Shown in pieces: positions 1-11,262 of a DNA stretch of 64,000 bases. A model generated the notes under the pieces. The model did no database searches. It saw only the letters and a program-made list of their open reading frames with translations, and was not told where the DNA came from. A program made the position numbers and the translations under genes. Positions within the stretch are counted from its first letter, which is position 1. The number at the start of each line of letters is the position of its first letter. The stretch comes from Gracilaria vermiculophylla (lineage: Eukaryota; Rhodophyta; Florideophyceae; Gracilariales; Gracilariaceae), in NCBI GenBank assembly GCA_019155205.2, contig JAHNZQ020000308.1:1081037-1145036 (forward strand). Reading direction: 5' to 3'.

Positions 1-661
1 GCAGCAGACGTCAGAGGCGTCGGGACGGAAGCGAGACAACGTGGCAGCGCTGGAGCGCATCCGGCGGGCGGCGGAGGCGGTTGGGGCGACGGTGGCCGAA
101 GTGGACAAGGGCATGCTCAACGTGCTCGTGGGGCATCGCAAGCACCAGGGCGTGGCGGCACAGGCCAGCGCGCTGGAGTACTTACCCGAGCACGAGTTGA
201 GCGCGCGCGACGGCGTGCTGGTGGCATTGGACAGCGTGTCAGACCCGCACAACGTAGGCGCCGTGCTGCGGTCGGCGCACTTTCTGGGGGCGGATGGGGT
301 GGTGGTGTCGGCGCGCAACTGCGCGCCGCTGGGCGCAGCCACCAGCAAGGCGTCGGCGGGCGCAGCTGAGGCGGTGACGGCATTCGCCACGCCGTCGCTG
401 CCGCGGCTGCTGCGACGACTGCGCGGCGAGGGTTGGCGCGTGGTGGGGCTGGCGGCCGACGGCGCGCAGCGGCTACAGGACGTGGCGCAAGCACCGCGCA
501 CGGTGCTGGTGGTGGGCGGCGAGGGTGACGGGCTGCGCGTGCTGGTGCGCCGAGAATGCGACGTGCTGGCCGCCATCGACGGTGGCGGCGACGGCGTCGT
601 CGACTCGCTCAACCTCAGCGTTGCCGCCGCCATCGCGCTGCACCATTTGCTGCCGCGGTAG
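1..661 (+). CDS. MRM1: SpoU-family 2'-O-ribose rRNA methyltransferase, Mrm1-like (5' truncated)
   Basis: The reading frame is open to the first base of the window, so the N-terminus lies outside. The visible ~219 residues hold the substrate-binding tail (HKHQGVAA-type) and the three SpoU motifs: an SVSDPHNVGAVLRSA stretch (motif 1), VVGGEGDGL (motif 2) and DSLNLSVAAAIAL (motif 3), which together form the knotted AdoMet site. The family methylates a guanosine 2'-OH in large-subunit rRNA; Mrm1 acts in mitochondria and TrmH/RlmB are the bacterial relatives. No targeting signal can be judged because the 5' end is missing. The gene is strikingly GC-rich compared with the genes after it. Family call is firm; the mitochondrial (rather than plastid) assignment is inference. 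Confidence 0.85.
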   Translation, partial: QQTSEASGRKRDNVAALERIRRAAEAVGATVAEVDKGMLNVLVGHRKHQGVAAQASALEYLPEHELSARDGVLVALDSVSDPHNVGAVLRSAHFLGADGVVVSARNCAPLGAATSKASAGAAEAVTAFATPSLPRLLRRLRGEGWRVVGLAADGAQRLQDVAQAPRTVLVVGGEGDGLRVLVRRECDVLAAIDGGGDGVVDSLNLSVAAAIALHHLLPR

Positions 662-896
662 CGTTGTCCATCACGAGTCCCACCGAATCGCAACGAATCG
701 CATGCAGCCTCCATCGAATCCACGTACGCCACGACTTCCATGCGTGCCATGTTTACACGCGCACGTCTCACCGCATCACCGTCGCACTTGGCGGCAGCAG
801 TGCCTCGCCAGACTGGCTGGCACCGGCGCCGCACTTGCTCTTTGTCACAGGTCATTTGCTTGTGTAAAGTAACTTTACCCTTTGCAGATTCTTTAC

Positions 897-2600
897 ATGA
901 CGCGGATACACGCGCCGTCTGCATCATTCTTGGCCAGCGCCGCGTGCGTCATCTCCTCCGCCATGTCTTTGCGCTCCTCTCCGCCGCCAACTTCCCCGCC
1001 TGCGCCCGCCCCCGCCCCCACCGCCACTGCTTCCAAGCACAAGAAAACCACCGCCCTCCTTCTTCCCGATGTCGATGTTGTCGCCAACCCCCCGTCGCAA
1101 ACTGCTGCAGCGCACTTTGTCGACCGCGATGTGCTCATGCCACCGAAGCTAATGGAGCAAAACGATCTTCCGTGCGATGCCGCCATCATGGAGATTCCAA
1201 ACATCTCCTGCAGCTTGTACTACTCCATCCTGCGCTACGCCGCCGAGTTTGCTGTCGACCTTGACGAAGACATGACGCCGCAGCACGATTTTCCTCACCT
1301 TTCTGCCACCCCCACCCCCCGTGTGAAAAAGATCTACGAAAGCGTTTCGGTACCTGTCAGACTTGGCCAAGGCCGTCTCTCCACGCTTTGGAACTGCCCT
1401 GATGATCGACACAACCCGGCAGACGACTCTGACCCCGACGGCAACTCCGACTCCAATTCTAGCTCTGACTCTGACCCTGATTCTGAGCAGAGCTCCGATC
1501 TGCTGCACCATATTTCCGCTCGCGCTCTGAAGAAGAAGGGAAACCCACCCGTGAGACGCTACCAGCTTGGGCTCGGCTATGCCAAACTCTTTGTTCGCGG
1601 AAAGCTCGTCATCATTCGCCACTGGGCTTACAATTTGCCAGTATCCGATTCTTTTAACGTGCAGCTATACCGCACTGTTGTGCTTGCTGCGGCGGACCCA
1701 AACGTGTTGAAAGAGCTGTGCGCTGTTGCCCTCAAGTGGCGCGCTGAGAACGATCTGGACAGCGATCAGCCGAAGCCGGGCAAATTCACTCTCTTTCGCT
1801 TCCGTACCACTGGTAATGGTAATAGTGAATGGAATAATCAGGGCTTCAAGAAAGCGCGTCCGGTAAACAGTGTCGTTTTGCAGCAGGGGCAGATGGACTC
1901 AATTATTGCAGATATCAAGGAATTTCTCTCGCGAGATACCAAAGCGTGGTACCAATCTCACGGACTGTCTCATCGTAGGAGCTATCTGTTCTACGGCCCC
2001 CCAGGTGTTGGTAAGACCAGCACCATTCGGGTAATAGCCGGAATGTTTCGGTTGAATGCATGCTTCCTTAGTTTGACAGCTGCTGATTTCAGCAACCAAG
2101 TCCTGCATGATGCACTGGTTTCTCTTCCACGCTGCGCGCTTTTGGTCTTAGAGGATGTTGACGTTCTTTTTAATGAGGATCGAAAGAGCGAGGGCTCAGC
2201 AACGCTTACCTTTTCTGGAATGCTTAACGCCTTGGATGGCTTGATCTCTGTCGATGGCATTATCACAATCTTCACCACTAACTTTATCGAAAAACTTGAC
2301 CCGGCGCTGATTCGGGCCGGCCGGGTGGACCGGCGCTTCGAATTTGTTCACCCCAAGATGGACCAAATGTGCTCATTATTTAAGAGCTTTTATGAGAACG
2401 CTTCGGATGAGACGGCCAAGAAATTTGCAAAGACCGTGCTTGACAGACCAGAAGAAGAAGCGAGAAGCATTGCTACCTTGCAGCAACATTTCATTTACAC
2501 CAGAAAGAAAAATGCTGAGGAGTGTGTTGAGCTTATTCCACAGTTTTTCAAAGAGTTTTATCCAAAGGGTGCTCATGGAAGAAGCTCAATCTATTTGTAA
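897..2600 (+). CDS. BCS1-like AAA ATPase
   Basis: AAA ATPase of the BCS1 type. The BCS1-specific middle region (about residues 140-340) contains a VPVRLGQGRLSTLW-like stretch and an LGLGYAKLFVRGKLV stretch. The AAA module follows, with Walker A GPPGVGKT near residue 367, Walker B LLVLEDVDVLF near 415 and the second region of homology NFIEKLDPALIRAGRVDRR near 461. A Ser/Asp-rich low-complexity tract (about 178-203) interrupts the BCS1 region. Known BCS1 proteins translocate the folded Rieske protein across the mitochondrial inner membrane and have an N-terminal membrane helix. None is evident here: the N-terminus is Pro/Ala-rich. A second start at 963 has a better context. Another location or role is therefore possible. 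Confidence 0.85.
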   Translation: MTRIHAPSASFLASAACVISSAMSLRSSPPPTSPPAPAPAPTATASKHKKTTALLLPDVDVVANPPSQTAAAHFVDRDVLMPPKLMEQNDLPCDAAIMEIPNISCSLYYSILRYAAEFAVDLDEDMTPQHDFPHLSATPTPRVKKIYESVSVPVRLGQGRLSTLWNCPDDRHNPADDSDPDGNSDSNSSSDSDPDSEQSSDLLHHISARALKKKGNPPVRRYQLGLGYAKLFVRGKLVIIRHWAYNLPVSDSFNVQLYRTVVLAAADPNVLKELCAVALKWRAENDLDSDQPKPGKFTLFRFRTTGNGNSEWNNQGFKKARPVNSVVLQQGQMDSIIADIKEFLSRDTKAWYQSHGLSHRRSYLFYGPPGVGKTSTIRVIAGMFRLNACFLSLTAADFSNQVLHDALVSLPRCALLVLEDVDVLFNEDRKSEGSATLTFSGMLNALDGLISVDGIITIFTTNFIEKLDPALIRAGRVDRRFEFVHPKMDQMCSLFKSFYENASDETAKKFAKTVLDRPEEEARSIATLQQHFIYTRKKNAEECVELIPQFFKEFYPKGAHGRSSIYL

Positions 2601-4714
2601 TTGCGTTTTAGTTTGTTGTGCTGAGTGTTTCTCTTTCTGTGACTCGCCAAATTGTACGTATTGTTACTTTGAAGGAGGTGCAGTTGGACTGCGAGGATAC
2701 TCAATCATGGAGGCTAAGAGACAACCGTTTCTTCTTCAGCATGCCCCACCATTGTAAAACAGAAGGTTGACTGTTTTCATGATCGGCGGAACAACGATGT
2801 TACCGGAGTTTTGTAGCTTCCTCCACTTTTGATCTGTGGTTGCGGTGCGGTACTGAACTATGTTGAAAGATGAAAAATCCATTTAACATGGGCAGCCCGC
2901 ATGGTTCGTAGAACATCGACCGCGCTTTACTTTAGAAAGATCCATACAGTTCCTCGAGTTGGAGAGTATCAGCCGTCGCCCTTGAACAGTTTTAAGCCAA
3001 CTCCAGGACAACGGCGCCAACGCTGAGGGCGGACTGGATAGCCGAATAATGTTAAATAATTGTATTGAATATTGCCAGAAATCAATCACTGTTTAAATTA
3101 TAAATTAAATTGAAAATGCGAAAAAGAGCAAGACGCAATTACGGAAGAACACAAAATTGTGGTGCAATTCCCTGAAACTCGCGAGGAAGTCGCAGAAGCG
3201 TTCGTACTTCTCTTCCGGGAAACGATGGCTCGACAGCAGAGCCCCTTTGAAGGCATTCGCGCTAGTCGGCTGCACACCGGAGTAGTACTGCGGTGATGCG
3301 GGCCGGACAGAGAAAGAAACAAGCTTCAGAAAGTAAAAACAAGAACGCAGCCGGCAACCATGTCGCCGGCACAAACTTTACAGGGACCTTGCGATGCGCG
3401 TTAAAATAATCCGCAAAAACAAGCATACTTTATGTCCAAATAAGAGCTCCTGCATTTCGTAAATAAAAGGCAAAAATAATAACTCATAAGGTAAGGTACC
3501 TTGGTGGAAAAATACAATACAACATCATTCCATGTGTCTTGATGACGCAAAATGGATGACAAATCTGGGACAAGTGGCGACTTCTGGCGATAAATTGGTC
3601 ATTGTAAAACGTACCTGCGCATTTAGGCTAAACCCAACACATGCTTGTGTTTCCCTCCTTGAAGATCTGTTGAGCTCGATAGTATCCGCTATTTTCCTAG
3701 GTATTTTTCAATACCTTCTCAAAACAAAATAAAAACTTATTTTTTGATTATCTGATACGACACCGAGGGAAAAGCAAAATACATGTAGAGGCGATTTATT
3801 ACAATCTTCAACACTGTTAAAATATTTATGTGTTTTTTTGGAGTTCGGGGGATGACAAAAAGTTTTAGTATTCATTAAACATGCATGAGCAAAATACAAT
3901 GAGCTTTAGGTTGACAACACAAAAGCAGGGAGACAGCATTGGTAGATTATGGAGATGAGGGTGAAGTAGAACGCAGAAAAGTTGACGAGACAAAACAAGG
4001 GTGAAAACGATGGCTTGTGTTGGAGTGGAGCGTGAAAAACAGCCCAAAGAGGGATACTCTGCACTTGCTGCGCTCAGTACAATGCGACTTCGAAATGTCA
4101 CCCTCGAAGTCCTTAAAGTCGGCAAATTTTGCAAACAGTCGCCCAGTATCCACAGAGTCTCACTTCTTCAAAAGCCCCAGCTAAAGTACAGTATATTCAC
4201 GGACTAGATATGTTTGACATTCGTATGGATTGGAACATTCTCACCATTCATCTTCGTCTTGGTTCGAGCAGCAAGGTGGTCTACTGTGCAGCCGCCCGAG
4301 TCTCATGGGATACTTGAGTCGCACAAATTTGCTTCCCGTTATCAAACGCCATTCTACGTCTACCGTAATTCAAGCTATGTGCCTGGAAGTGGCCTTCGGC
4401 TCTTTCGTTCGTGCACGCTCTCGGTTATGCATACCTCACGTACAGTGTTTCACGGCAATGCAAGCAGCAAATGTTGTTTTTAGTGGGCCACACTTGGCTG
4501 AGGCGCGTCTGACTCCCAGGCTCCCTGTTTGATGCTCTGGTAAAATACCTATCCTGAAAACTGCTGAAATGCCTGCGACCAAGTTACTCATTCTTTCCAG
4601 CGATTGTTGAAGATAGATAAAACTTACTTTTGTATTTCTTGTTGTTCTCTCTCTAAGAGACCATTCAGTGAACCGTTGTGCAGGTTCTCATTTCCTTCCG
4701 TCTTCTCCAAAATC
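2601..4714. other. Intergenic region, no gene supported
   Basis: About 2.1 kb between the AAA ATPase and the GT92 gene. It is AT-rich and holds only short open frames on both strands, none with recognisable motifs. A minus-strand frame at 3105-3374 has a protein-like stretch (see rejected items). Confidence 0.6.
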
Positions 4715-6214
4715 ATGTACATGAAAAGGCCAAAACACTTTGTGGCTCTCAAATTCATCTTACCCGTATTTCTACTTCCATCTCTGCTTTTAGTTGTTTT
4801 GAACCGCCCAGATCCAGTCTTACCTCCTCCCCTGGCGCCACTGACATCAGATTTTGCGAAAGCGTACCCGCCACACCCCAATGATTGGAAGCGACCGCTC
4901 ACAATTGCAGCATACGCCAGAAGACTCAATTCCATGTATGAACTTTCGTTGTTCACGACTGGCACGCATGCTGTTTCCTTCAATCGAACTTTCAACGTTT
5001 TTGGCTGTTTGATCGGAAACATGCCCGTGAATGCGACTCAGATATTTCCGGAACTCACTGTTTGCGAAGTGGACCCAGATCTTCTTACGGATGACATTCC
5101 GATATCCGTTTTACTTTACCATGACCAGAGTCTTCGACAAGCAATGAATTCAAGCTTCATTAGTAAGCGTGAAAATTTTACCATCTTTCCTGGGGACGTA
5201 GTCTCATTTCACCCCAACGATTCTTACACAATTCAAGACGGACTGGCTTCTATTCGTACCTCGGTACGATGGAATGAAAAGCTCCTGGACGACGAAAATG
5301 GTTTAAGGTATGAGCTATGTCTCATGACTGCCATGCGTCAGGAGCCTTATTTGCTTCCAGAATGGATAGAATACTACAGAAGAATGGGTGTCGACTACTT
5401 CTACATATATGAGAACAACGCAGAGAGACCTATTCGCCTCAAGAAATATGCTGATTTTGTCGAAGTAGTGCCGTGGCCGTGGTCTCGTTCACAACTTCAA
5501 AGCAACAATCATTTCTTGAAAGCTTCTCGTGCTCGGTGCAAGTATGTTGCGTTTTTCGATGCCGATGAGTACGCCATGGTCGGCGATCTTCGGGCAGGTG
5601 CTCTAAAATATTACGTTTTTCAGAAGACGTTCATCGACGGATTTCAGCAAGTTTTTTTCCCATTCTTGAATATGATCAACAGCGGATACGTGCGTCGACC
5701 GCGAGGATACTTGCCAGAGCTTTACACCATTAGAGAAAAGAATCAGACTTCGAAGTTGGGAAAGGTGCTCATTGACACCGACAATGAGTGGGTCTGGCAC
5801 CGAGTGCACAAAATAGACGCTTCAGCAAATTACCCGCATCGCATGTATTGGAATAGCACTCAAGAATATGAACCTACCTCAATCATGCATAACTCTATGC
5901 TCGTGCACTTCACCCATAGAAGCTGGGAAGACTATTGTGCGAAGAATTTAGCTGGTGGTGCGAGCACTCTGACTGCCATGCCCGAACGTCAAATAAATGT
6001 AAGAAGTCCTGATCCGAAGTATATGGGCAGGGTTGGAGAAGATTTCGAGTTCTTTCGAAACTTATGGCGTGAAGTAATGAGACATCCAAATCAGCACGGG
6101 TTAACTCTCATGTGGAAGAACACAAAGGGCGAGCAGTGCAGTCAGCTTTACTGCCCCAGTTGTATATTCATTCGATTAGGCATCGCCCAGTGTCTGGATG
6201 ACTACTTACATTGA
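4715..6214 (+). CDS. Glycosyltransferase family 92 (DUF23), type II membrane protein
   Basis: A 499-residue type II membrane protein. A short basic N-terminus is followed by one hydrophobic anchor at about residues 9-29, a stem, and a lumenal GT92 domain. The domain shows the family hallmarks: a LCLMTAMRQEPYLLPEWIEYY segment near 207, a YIYENNA strand, the metal-binding FFDADEY (D282-x-D284) and the late HRSWEDYCAKN block. GT92 enzymes such as plant GALS and worm GALT-1 transfer galactose onto glycans in the Golgi. The acceptor here is unknown; cell-wall galactan or N-glycan are possibilities. ATG 4715 is chosen because it precedes the anchor directly; in-frame sequence upstream lacks an ATG. 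Confidence 0.85.
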   Translation: MYMKRPKHFVALKFILPVFLLPSLLLVVLNRPDPVLPPPLAPLTSDFAKAYPPHPNDWKRPLTIAAYARRLNSMYELSLFTTGTHAVSFNRTFNVFGCLIGNMPVNATQIFPELTVCEVDPDLLTDDIPISVLLYHDQSLRQAMNSSFISKRENFTIFPGDVVSFHPNDSYTIQDGLASIRTSVRWNEKLLDDENGLRYELCLMTAMRQEPYLLPEWIEYYRRMGVDYFYIYENNAERPIRLKKYADFVEVVPWPWSRSQLQSNNHFLKASRARCKYVAFFDADEYAMVGDLRAGALKYYVFQKTFIDGFQQVFFPFLNMINSGYVRRPRGYLPELYTIREKNQTSKLGKVLIDTDNEWVWHRVHKIDASANYPHRMYWNSTQEYEPTSIMHNSMLVHFTHRSWEDYCAKNLAGGASTLTAMPERQINVRSPDPKYMGRVGEDFEFFRNLWREVMRHPNQHGLTLMWKNTKGEQCSQLYCPSCIFIRLGIAQCLDDYLH

Positions 6215-6660
6215 GAGTATACTAGTGCCAAACACGACTAAACGAAGCAAACGTCCCTGGAGCTGCAGATTCCATGCTTTCGAACTACAACGGTTTTATC
6301 AGTGGAAAATGTGGTAAAGCTTAGTGGTCTTCACGATTTTAGCCAATGGCCTTCAACCCACGACAAAATTCGAGACCAGTGGAAGAGCACTGGAAACCTC
6401 GCTAAAGCAAAAATGAAAGCGATGATTCTCAGAATCTTCCTCATAGAAGGATTGTTATAATTGTGGAGTCTGGGTTCACAAGCCACCTCAAATTTTAGTG
6501 GTGAACACGAAGTCGGTGGTTGAGCTAGCTCAAACAAGAAAAGAGACACTAACGGATTCCTGGGGTTCTCTCGGTGGGTATTTACAAGGCACATGCTTTC
6601 CGTTTGTCTCCTAACGCGTTTGGTGTTTGTGTACAACACAAATGATCAGACGCTTATTGA
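6215..6660. other. Convergent intergenic region
   Basis: About 450 bp between convergently transcribed genes (GT92 on plus, poly(A) polymerase on minus). It presumably carries the 3' ends of both. Nothing else is seen. Confidence 0.5.
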
Positions 6661-8244
6661 TCAGTGATTTTTCTCACATTCTCCTCGCTTTCTCTTCGTA
6701 CCAGAACTTTTCTCATTTTCTCTCTTCCTCCCTTTAAGAGAATGCTTGATTCCTGAAGACATGCGGACAGAAAGATGCATTCCCGGCTTCTTGAGTTTCC
6801 ATGTATTTATCGAAGTTTCCCAACTTCGTACGGCTTTCGTTAATGATAGACCGAGCACGGAGTTTGTGTTGCCTATGTTCTCGTCTAATGTCTGGGGCCC
6901 GAGCCCAACAAAGAAGCTACTTATCCGTTCGTGGGTTTTGTCGCAAATTGATTTCACAGCGTCTGGAAAAGGTCTAATATCCTGCAGATTACAAGTCTGT
7001 TCCATCTCGTATGTTAATCTTCTTATTCTTGATTCCACAAAATTCTGCCACTCTCTATGCTCCTTCGCATCATTAGCCTTCACATCAATGATCAGATAGA
7101 GTGGAAAAGTATGATCAAAAGGATAGATTTCCACGAGTTTCACGAGACCTTCATGTATTGTAATTGTTGCCCTAGTAACTTGTTCCATAATTTGGCATGC
7201 TCGATCAATTTCCTTCATTATGACCTTATGAGTAGCCCTGCAAACGTTGTAAGAAGTGTTGGTAAATGGAAAGACTGGGCAAATGATCTGCATTGGGTTC
7301 TGATAATAAGTCGTAGGTGGCATCCAGCTGTCCCAATTTGTCCAAAGCCCGTGATCATTTTTGAATGACATGCGAACGGGCTTCCATGAAGGAAAGGGAG
7401 CCCATTTCCAGGCCGCGTAAGTTTTGAAGAATAAGGCTAGAAGCTTAACTCCAGAATATCCTTCGTAGGTTTGGCATATTCGTGCTGCCAGAATCGCCCA
7501 GGAAATGCCTCCCAAGTATCCATGTAAACTCGAGTAGATGCAACGCCGTTTTGCCCACAGCTTCACCATTCTCAAAACGGAGCAGAATGTATCGTAGCTA
7601 GGAACACTGCGCATCATGGCTTGGTCACTTCTAACCCCCGAGGCACTGCGGCTTGTCCCCGGATCGACATCTTTGAGAAGTGTATTGTCTAAAATATCCA
7701 AAGGGAAAGGAAGATAACGGACAGTAAGAGGAGCGCATTGCATATCGACATTGATCCCATGAAATAAAAATCGTATAACGGGGGCGTAGGCATCTCGAAG
7801 AGCTACAATTTGCTCCGCTTGACTCAGACTGTAAAGGATGTCCAGCATGCATGTCCCAAAACACCCTTCAGCTCTAGCCTCAGTAAACGCTCGATTCTTA
7901 TGACCAAAGAAATGCTCTTGTCTAGAAACAAAGCTCGGCGTTAGCACAACAACATCCACATCAGACCCCGGTCCATCAACACCTAGCGCATGAGAACCAA
8001 AGGCAAAGACTCGCGAAAGCTGTTCAACATGTTTTGGAAGCGGAATATGATACTTGTTAGCAACGGTTTGAACCCATTGCCGAACAAGTTCATCCAAGTC
8101 TTTGATAAGAAGGGTTCGCCGAGCTCGTTCTGCACTCGATAAAAACGCCTGATGATGTTGTAAGAAACTTCGAACTTTGCAGTCCGTCTTTCCCTTCAAC
8201 TTGAGACCTACCGCATTAGTTTCACTCGACAGTGCCAAGTTCAT
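6661..8244 (-). CDS. Poly(A) polymerase (nuclear, PAP family)
   Basis: A 527-residue canonical poly(A) polymerase, which adds the poly(A) tail to pre-mRNA 3' ends. The nucleotidyltransferase fold shows the FGS helix motif (residues 82-84), HALGVDGPGSDVDVVVL with catalytic Asp95 and Asp97, and the third Asp in INVDMQ (Asp167). The central domain has AKRRCIYSSLHGYLGGISWAI and the CPVFPFTNTSYNVCRAT segment typical of eukaryotic PAPs. An RNA-binding domain follows, and the Lys/Arg-rich C-terminus (KRKRGE) is a likely nuclear localisation signal. It is somewhat shorter than animal PAPs because the regulatory C-terminal region is brief. All three catalytic aspartates are present, so it should be active. 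Confidence 0.93.
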   Translation of the reverse strand: MNLALSSETNAVGLKLKGKTDCKVRSFLQHHQAFLSSAERARRTLLIKDLDELVRQWVQTVANKYHIPLPKHVEQLSRVFAFGSHALGVDGPGSDVDVVVLTPSFVSRQEHFFGHKNRAFTEARAEGCFGTCMLDILYSLSQAEQIVALRDAYAPVIRFLFHGINVDMQCAPLTVRYLPFPLDILDNTLLKDVDPGTSRSASGVRSDQAMMRSVPSYDTFCSVLRMVKLWAKRRCIYSSLHGYLGGISWAILAARICQTYEGYSGVKLLALFFKTYAAWKWAPFPSWKPVRMSFKNDHGLWTNWDSWMPPTTYYQNPMQIICPVFPFTNTSYNVCRATHKVIMKEIDRACQIMEQVTRATITIHEGLVKLVEIYPFDHTFPLYLIIDVKANDAKEHREWQNFVESRIRRLTYEMEQTCNLQDIRPFPDAVKSICDKTHERISSFFVGLGPQTLDENIGNTNSVLGLSLTKAVRSWETSINTWKLKKPGMHLSVRMSSGIKHSLKGRKRENEKSSGTKRKRGECEKNH

Positions 8245-11200
8245 ATCCCAATCTTGCTCTGGGAATTCACTGGATGTGCAACACTGTTCCTCGAAGATGG
8301 TTCATGGAATACAGAAGTCGAAGAAAGACATCTTCAAAAGCAGTAATAAAGACGTACAATATGTCCTAGGATCATACGAATAAGAACGTTTAGGCAATCA
8401 TGAAACGTTTGAGAGAATCGTTCGTACTGTGTCAACGGCAGTAAAAATAGAAAGATGACGTTTTCAATCTGAACTGTGGTATACCGCAACGAATTCATCA
8501 ACGGGAGATTTCTTCGACATTATTATCGGAGCAGACGGACACTATTGGCCTCTCGTGTAAGGGAATTCTGAAGGCATGGATCAAGCCTGTGGTAATGAAG
8601 TTAACGAACAGAGTCAGATGGACAAAACTTTCTCTCATACTTTACCAACCCAGAAATCTTCATGCTTTGTGTCTGTTGCTGCCAACTGTCGAAAACGCTC
8701 GGAATGTGAAACAGATGCTCATAACTTTGCGAAACTCATGGTTACCGAACCAGTATTTTAGTCTTATGTCTTCTGAGCGTATATATGTAAACTGCTCCCT
8801 TTACCTGAACCTAATTTTGCACCAATGACGTACTGCATGAGGCAGTTTATTGCATCATTTGGCTTCAAGGTGCAGAACAACGGCGGAAAAAGAAGATAAT
8901 CGTCGATACAAAAAGAAAACCTTTGATTCAAAGGCTAACTAGAGAGGATGAGAACGAAAAGATTACCCCACTCTCGTCACGCGACACTGGTCCAGTACAC
9001 GAAGGACTGCATTTCTTTCCCTGCGGCGTAGTGGGAAGTTCTGAACGTTGCAAAGGAACACAGAATGACCTTGAGGTAGTCCGCAACGACCATTACGTTT
9101 ACGAGTGCGTGTAAGGAGAAAGACTAGTCTGACGAAATCGCTGATAGAATAATTTCATACATTTCTTGTTTTTCGATTCGGTTGAAGTGAAGCAGTGGAG
9201 ACAAGGCTGCTCGACACAACCAGCATTCAGCCGCAAGAATGACACTTGATTTTCTGAGATTCAACGTCTTTTTTTTGTGAATATGTTGTTAACGGAGGTT
9301 TTGTGTGTACCAACTGCAGTAATCTGGAAGGAGTTGGTCTCCGTTGGGGACCCGACCGCAGATCCGTTTCGCTTTCCCGAGAAGGGAACTCAGGCACACC
9401 GCGTGCATGTGGGTCGCTTTTGACCCGTGTACCAACTTAAACAACATAGACACATTCACGTGTCCCCAAAGCTGTATAACTTGTATTGAAGCGTGTGGCA
9501 TAGTTCTGTGGTCATTCAGTGCACAAATTTAGAATAAACTGCGCTTTGTTGAAATCGTTGACTCCTTCAAATTTGCAGGGATGTAGCAGAAAGCGAAAGA
9601 GACAGTAGGAGCCGGTTGCAGTAACGTCTGCGCTTTCTCTTTATCTCACGCGCAGGCGCTCCATTGTGTAATGAAAAGACCGCCAGCGCCGAAGCTCTGC
9701 TGTTTAGCCCCACTCTCTTACTGCGCTTCATATTTTCTAACCCTCTTAAACCCTGAACACCACTGAGCTGCTTCTTCTATAACTCTACCGTTCTTTGCTT
9801 GGCTCTTCTGGCCACGGTAAGGATTAATTAATTTACGTTCTCTGTGTCCGATCACAATAATGCGTAGCTCGAGCTCATGCATATTTTGGCGAACGAAGCG
9901 TTAGCTGATTTCGGGAAAACGAGCTCAGCAATTGTAGGTCGATGCACATGTGCACGCGAAAGAATTTTCTCTGCATACGGTAGTTGGCATACGTTGTGAT
10001 ATTTATGCGCAGGCAGGGCAAATGCAAAGAATAAATGCGAATCGTTTGAACCTGTTGATTCCATTTGCTGGCGTATGTGCCTCATGGAACAGTACCAACA
10101 GAACAAGTGCTCTGGATACATGATATGTAGTGCGCGACCAGAAACTCTGGTTTACATTCACAAAAAAGCACTTTTTTCGGTTTCCCTTCAAAAAAGCTGC
10201 AGGAATTGATTGCTACGAATACCTAAAATGAAAAGAATCATTGGCAGGTTGTAAAATCCGCCAATCCGAATGCACATTCTCTGGAAAAATACGTAGCAAG
10301 TGAAATTTTTTGAGCCCTGTTCTACGTTATGTGTAACTTGTCGCTTATTAACATGCAATTTTTGTTCCTCTGGTACAGCGAAACTGGCAAGGTTCATCGG
10401 TTTCAAAGTACGGCTTTGTAGAGTTCTTTTGGTGAATTATGTTTACGGAAGCAGAAGCAACAGATCTCTTTCTCCCTATATACAACATCTCAATTTAATG
10501 TTTGTAGTCTTCATATCCGTTGCATCTGTCACCGAAGATTTCTTTCTGCCTGATAAATTTTTAATTTTATCTCTTTAGTATCTTCAAGAACATGAGAAAC
10601 TGCGTTTGAAGTAGGGTTTTCGCTTTAGAATTTCCAAAAATTGATGGGGCTATTTTACTGATATCTCTTCATGTTTTCTCGCAGACGGAGCTCATTTTAA
10701 ATCATGTATTCAGATTGTTTGTGAGCAATAGCACAAAAAATTTCACCTTTAGATATTTTGAAAGAGAAGCGTTCGCACAGTGTTCTCAGTTGTCAGTCTG
10801 AATCATTGTTCCGTGAATGCCAGTCGCTCTGTTTAAGCACAAATCCTTTTGGTTGCCACCATGAGGAAAAGAATCAAATTCTTTCCTCTCAGACGGGCGC
10901 CCATTAACGAACAAAAGGAGATGGTTTTAGTCCTCTCGTAAGCCGTCGCAACCTTTTCTTCAATAAACCCGCTGATTGAAACGTTCATATTTATCTTTCC
11001 CTTCAAGGTGCCTTCGTTCCCTTTCTTCAAGGCATAAATAGTGCCCTCCGTTGAACATGGGTTTGGACTTTTCACACTCCTGCTGTCTTTCGCAACCCAG
11101 TTTTAAAACTTGAGCATATTTAACATACTACGTTCTTGAAAGTTTATTTAATGCACAGACTAGGAAGGGGAAGCAACAGCTAACATTGGGGTTTCTGTTT

Positions 11201-11262
11201 TTGTGAGGTCTGATGCCACTGTCTTGACACCCATTCAACTACATACCATACATACTGGTCAA
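8245..11262. other. Gene-poor region of about 3 kb
   Basis: AT-rich stretch with no complete gene recognised. Between about 8470 and 8830 there are two protein-like fragments in different plus frames. One has a GDFFDIIIGADG sequence resembling the DG motif of FAD-dependent monooxygenases. This may be a decayed gene. The rest holds short frames without motifs. Confidence 0.5.

Noticed and set aside
3105..3374. Minus-strand 89-codon frame with RFPEEKYERFCDFLASFRE, recalling a Sin3 PAH helix pair
   Set aside because: Only one short stretch fits, no flanking exon with good splice signals was found, and length is within chance.
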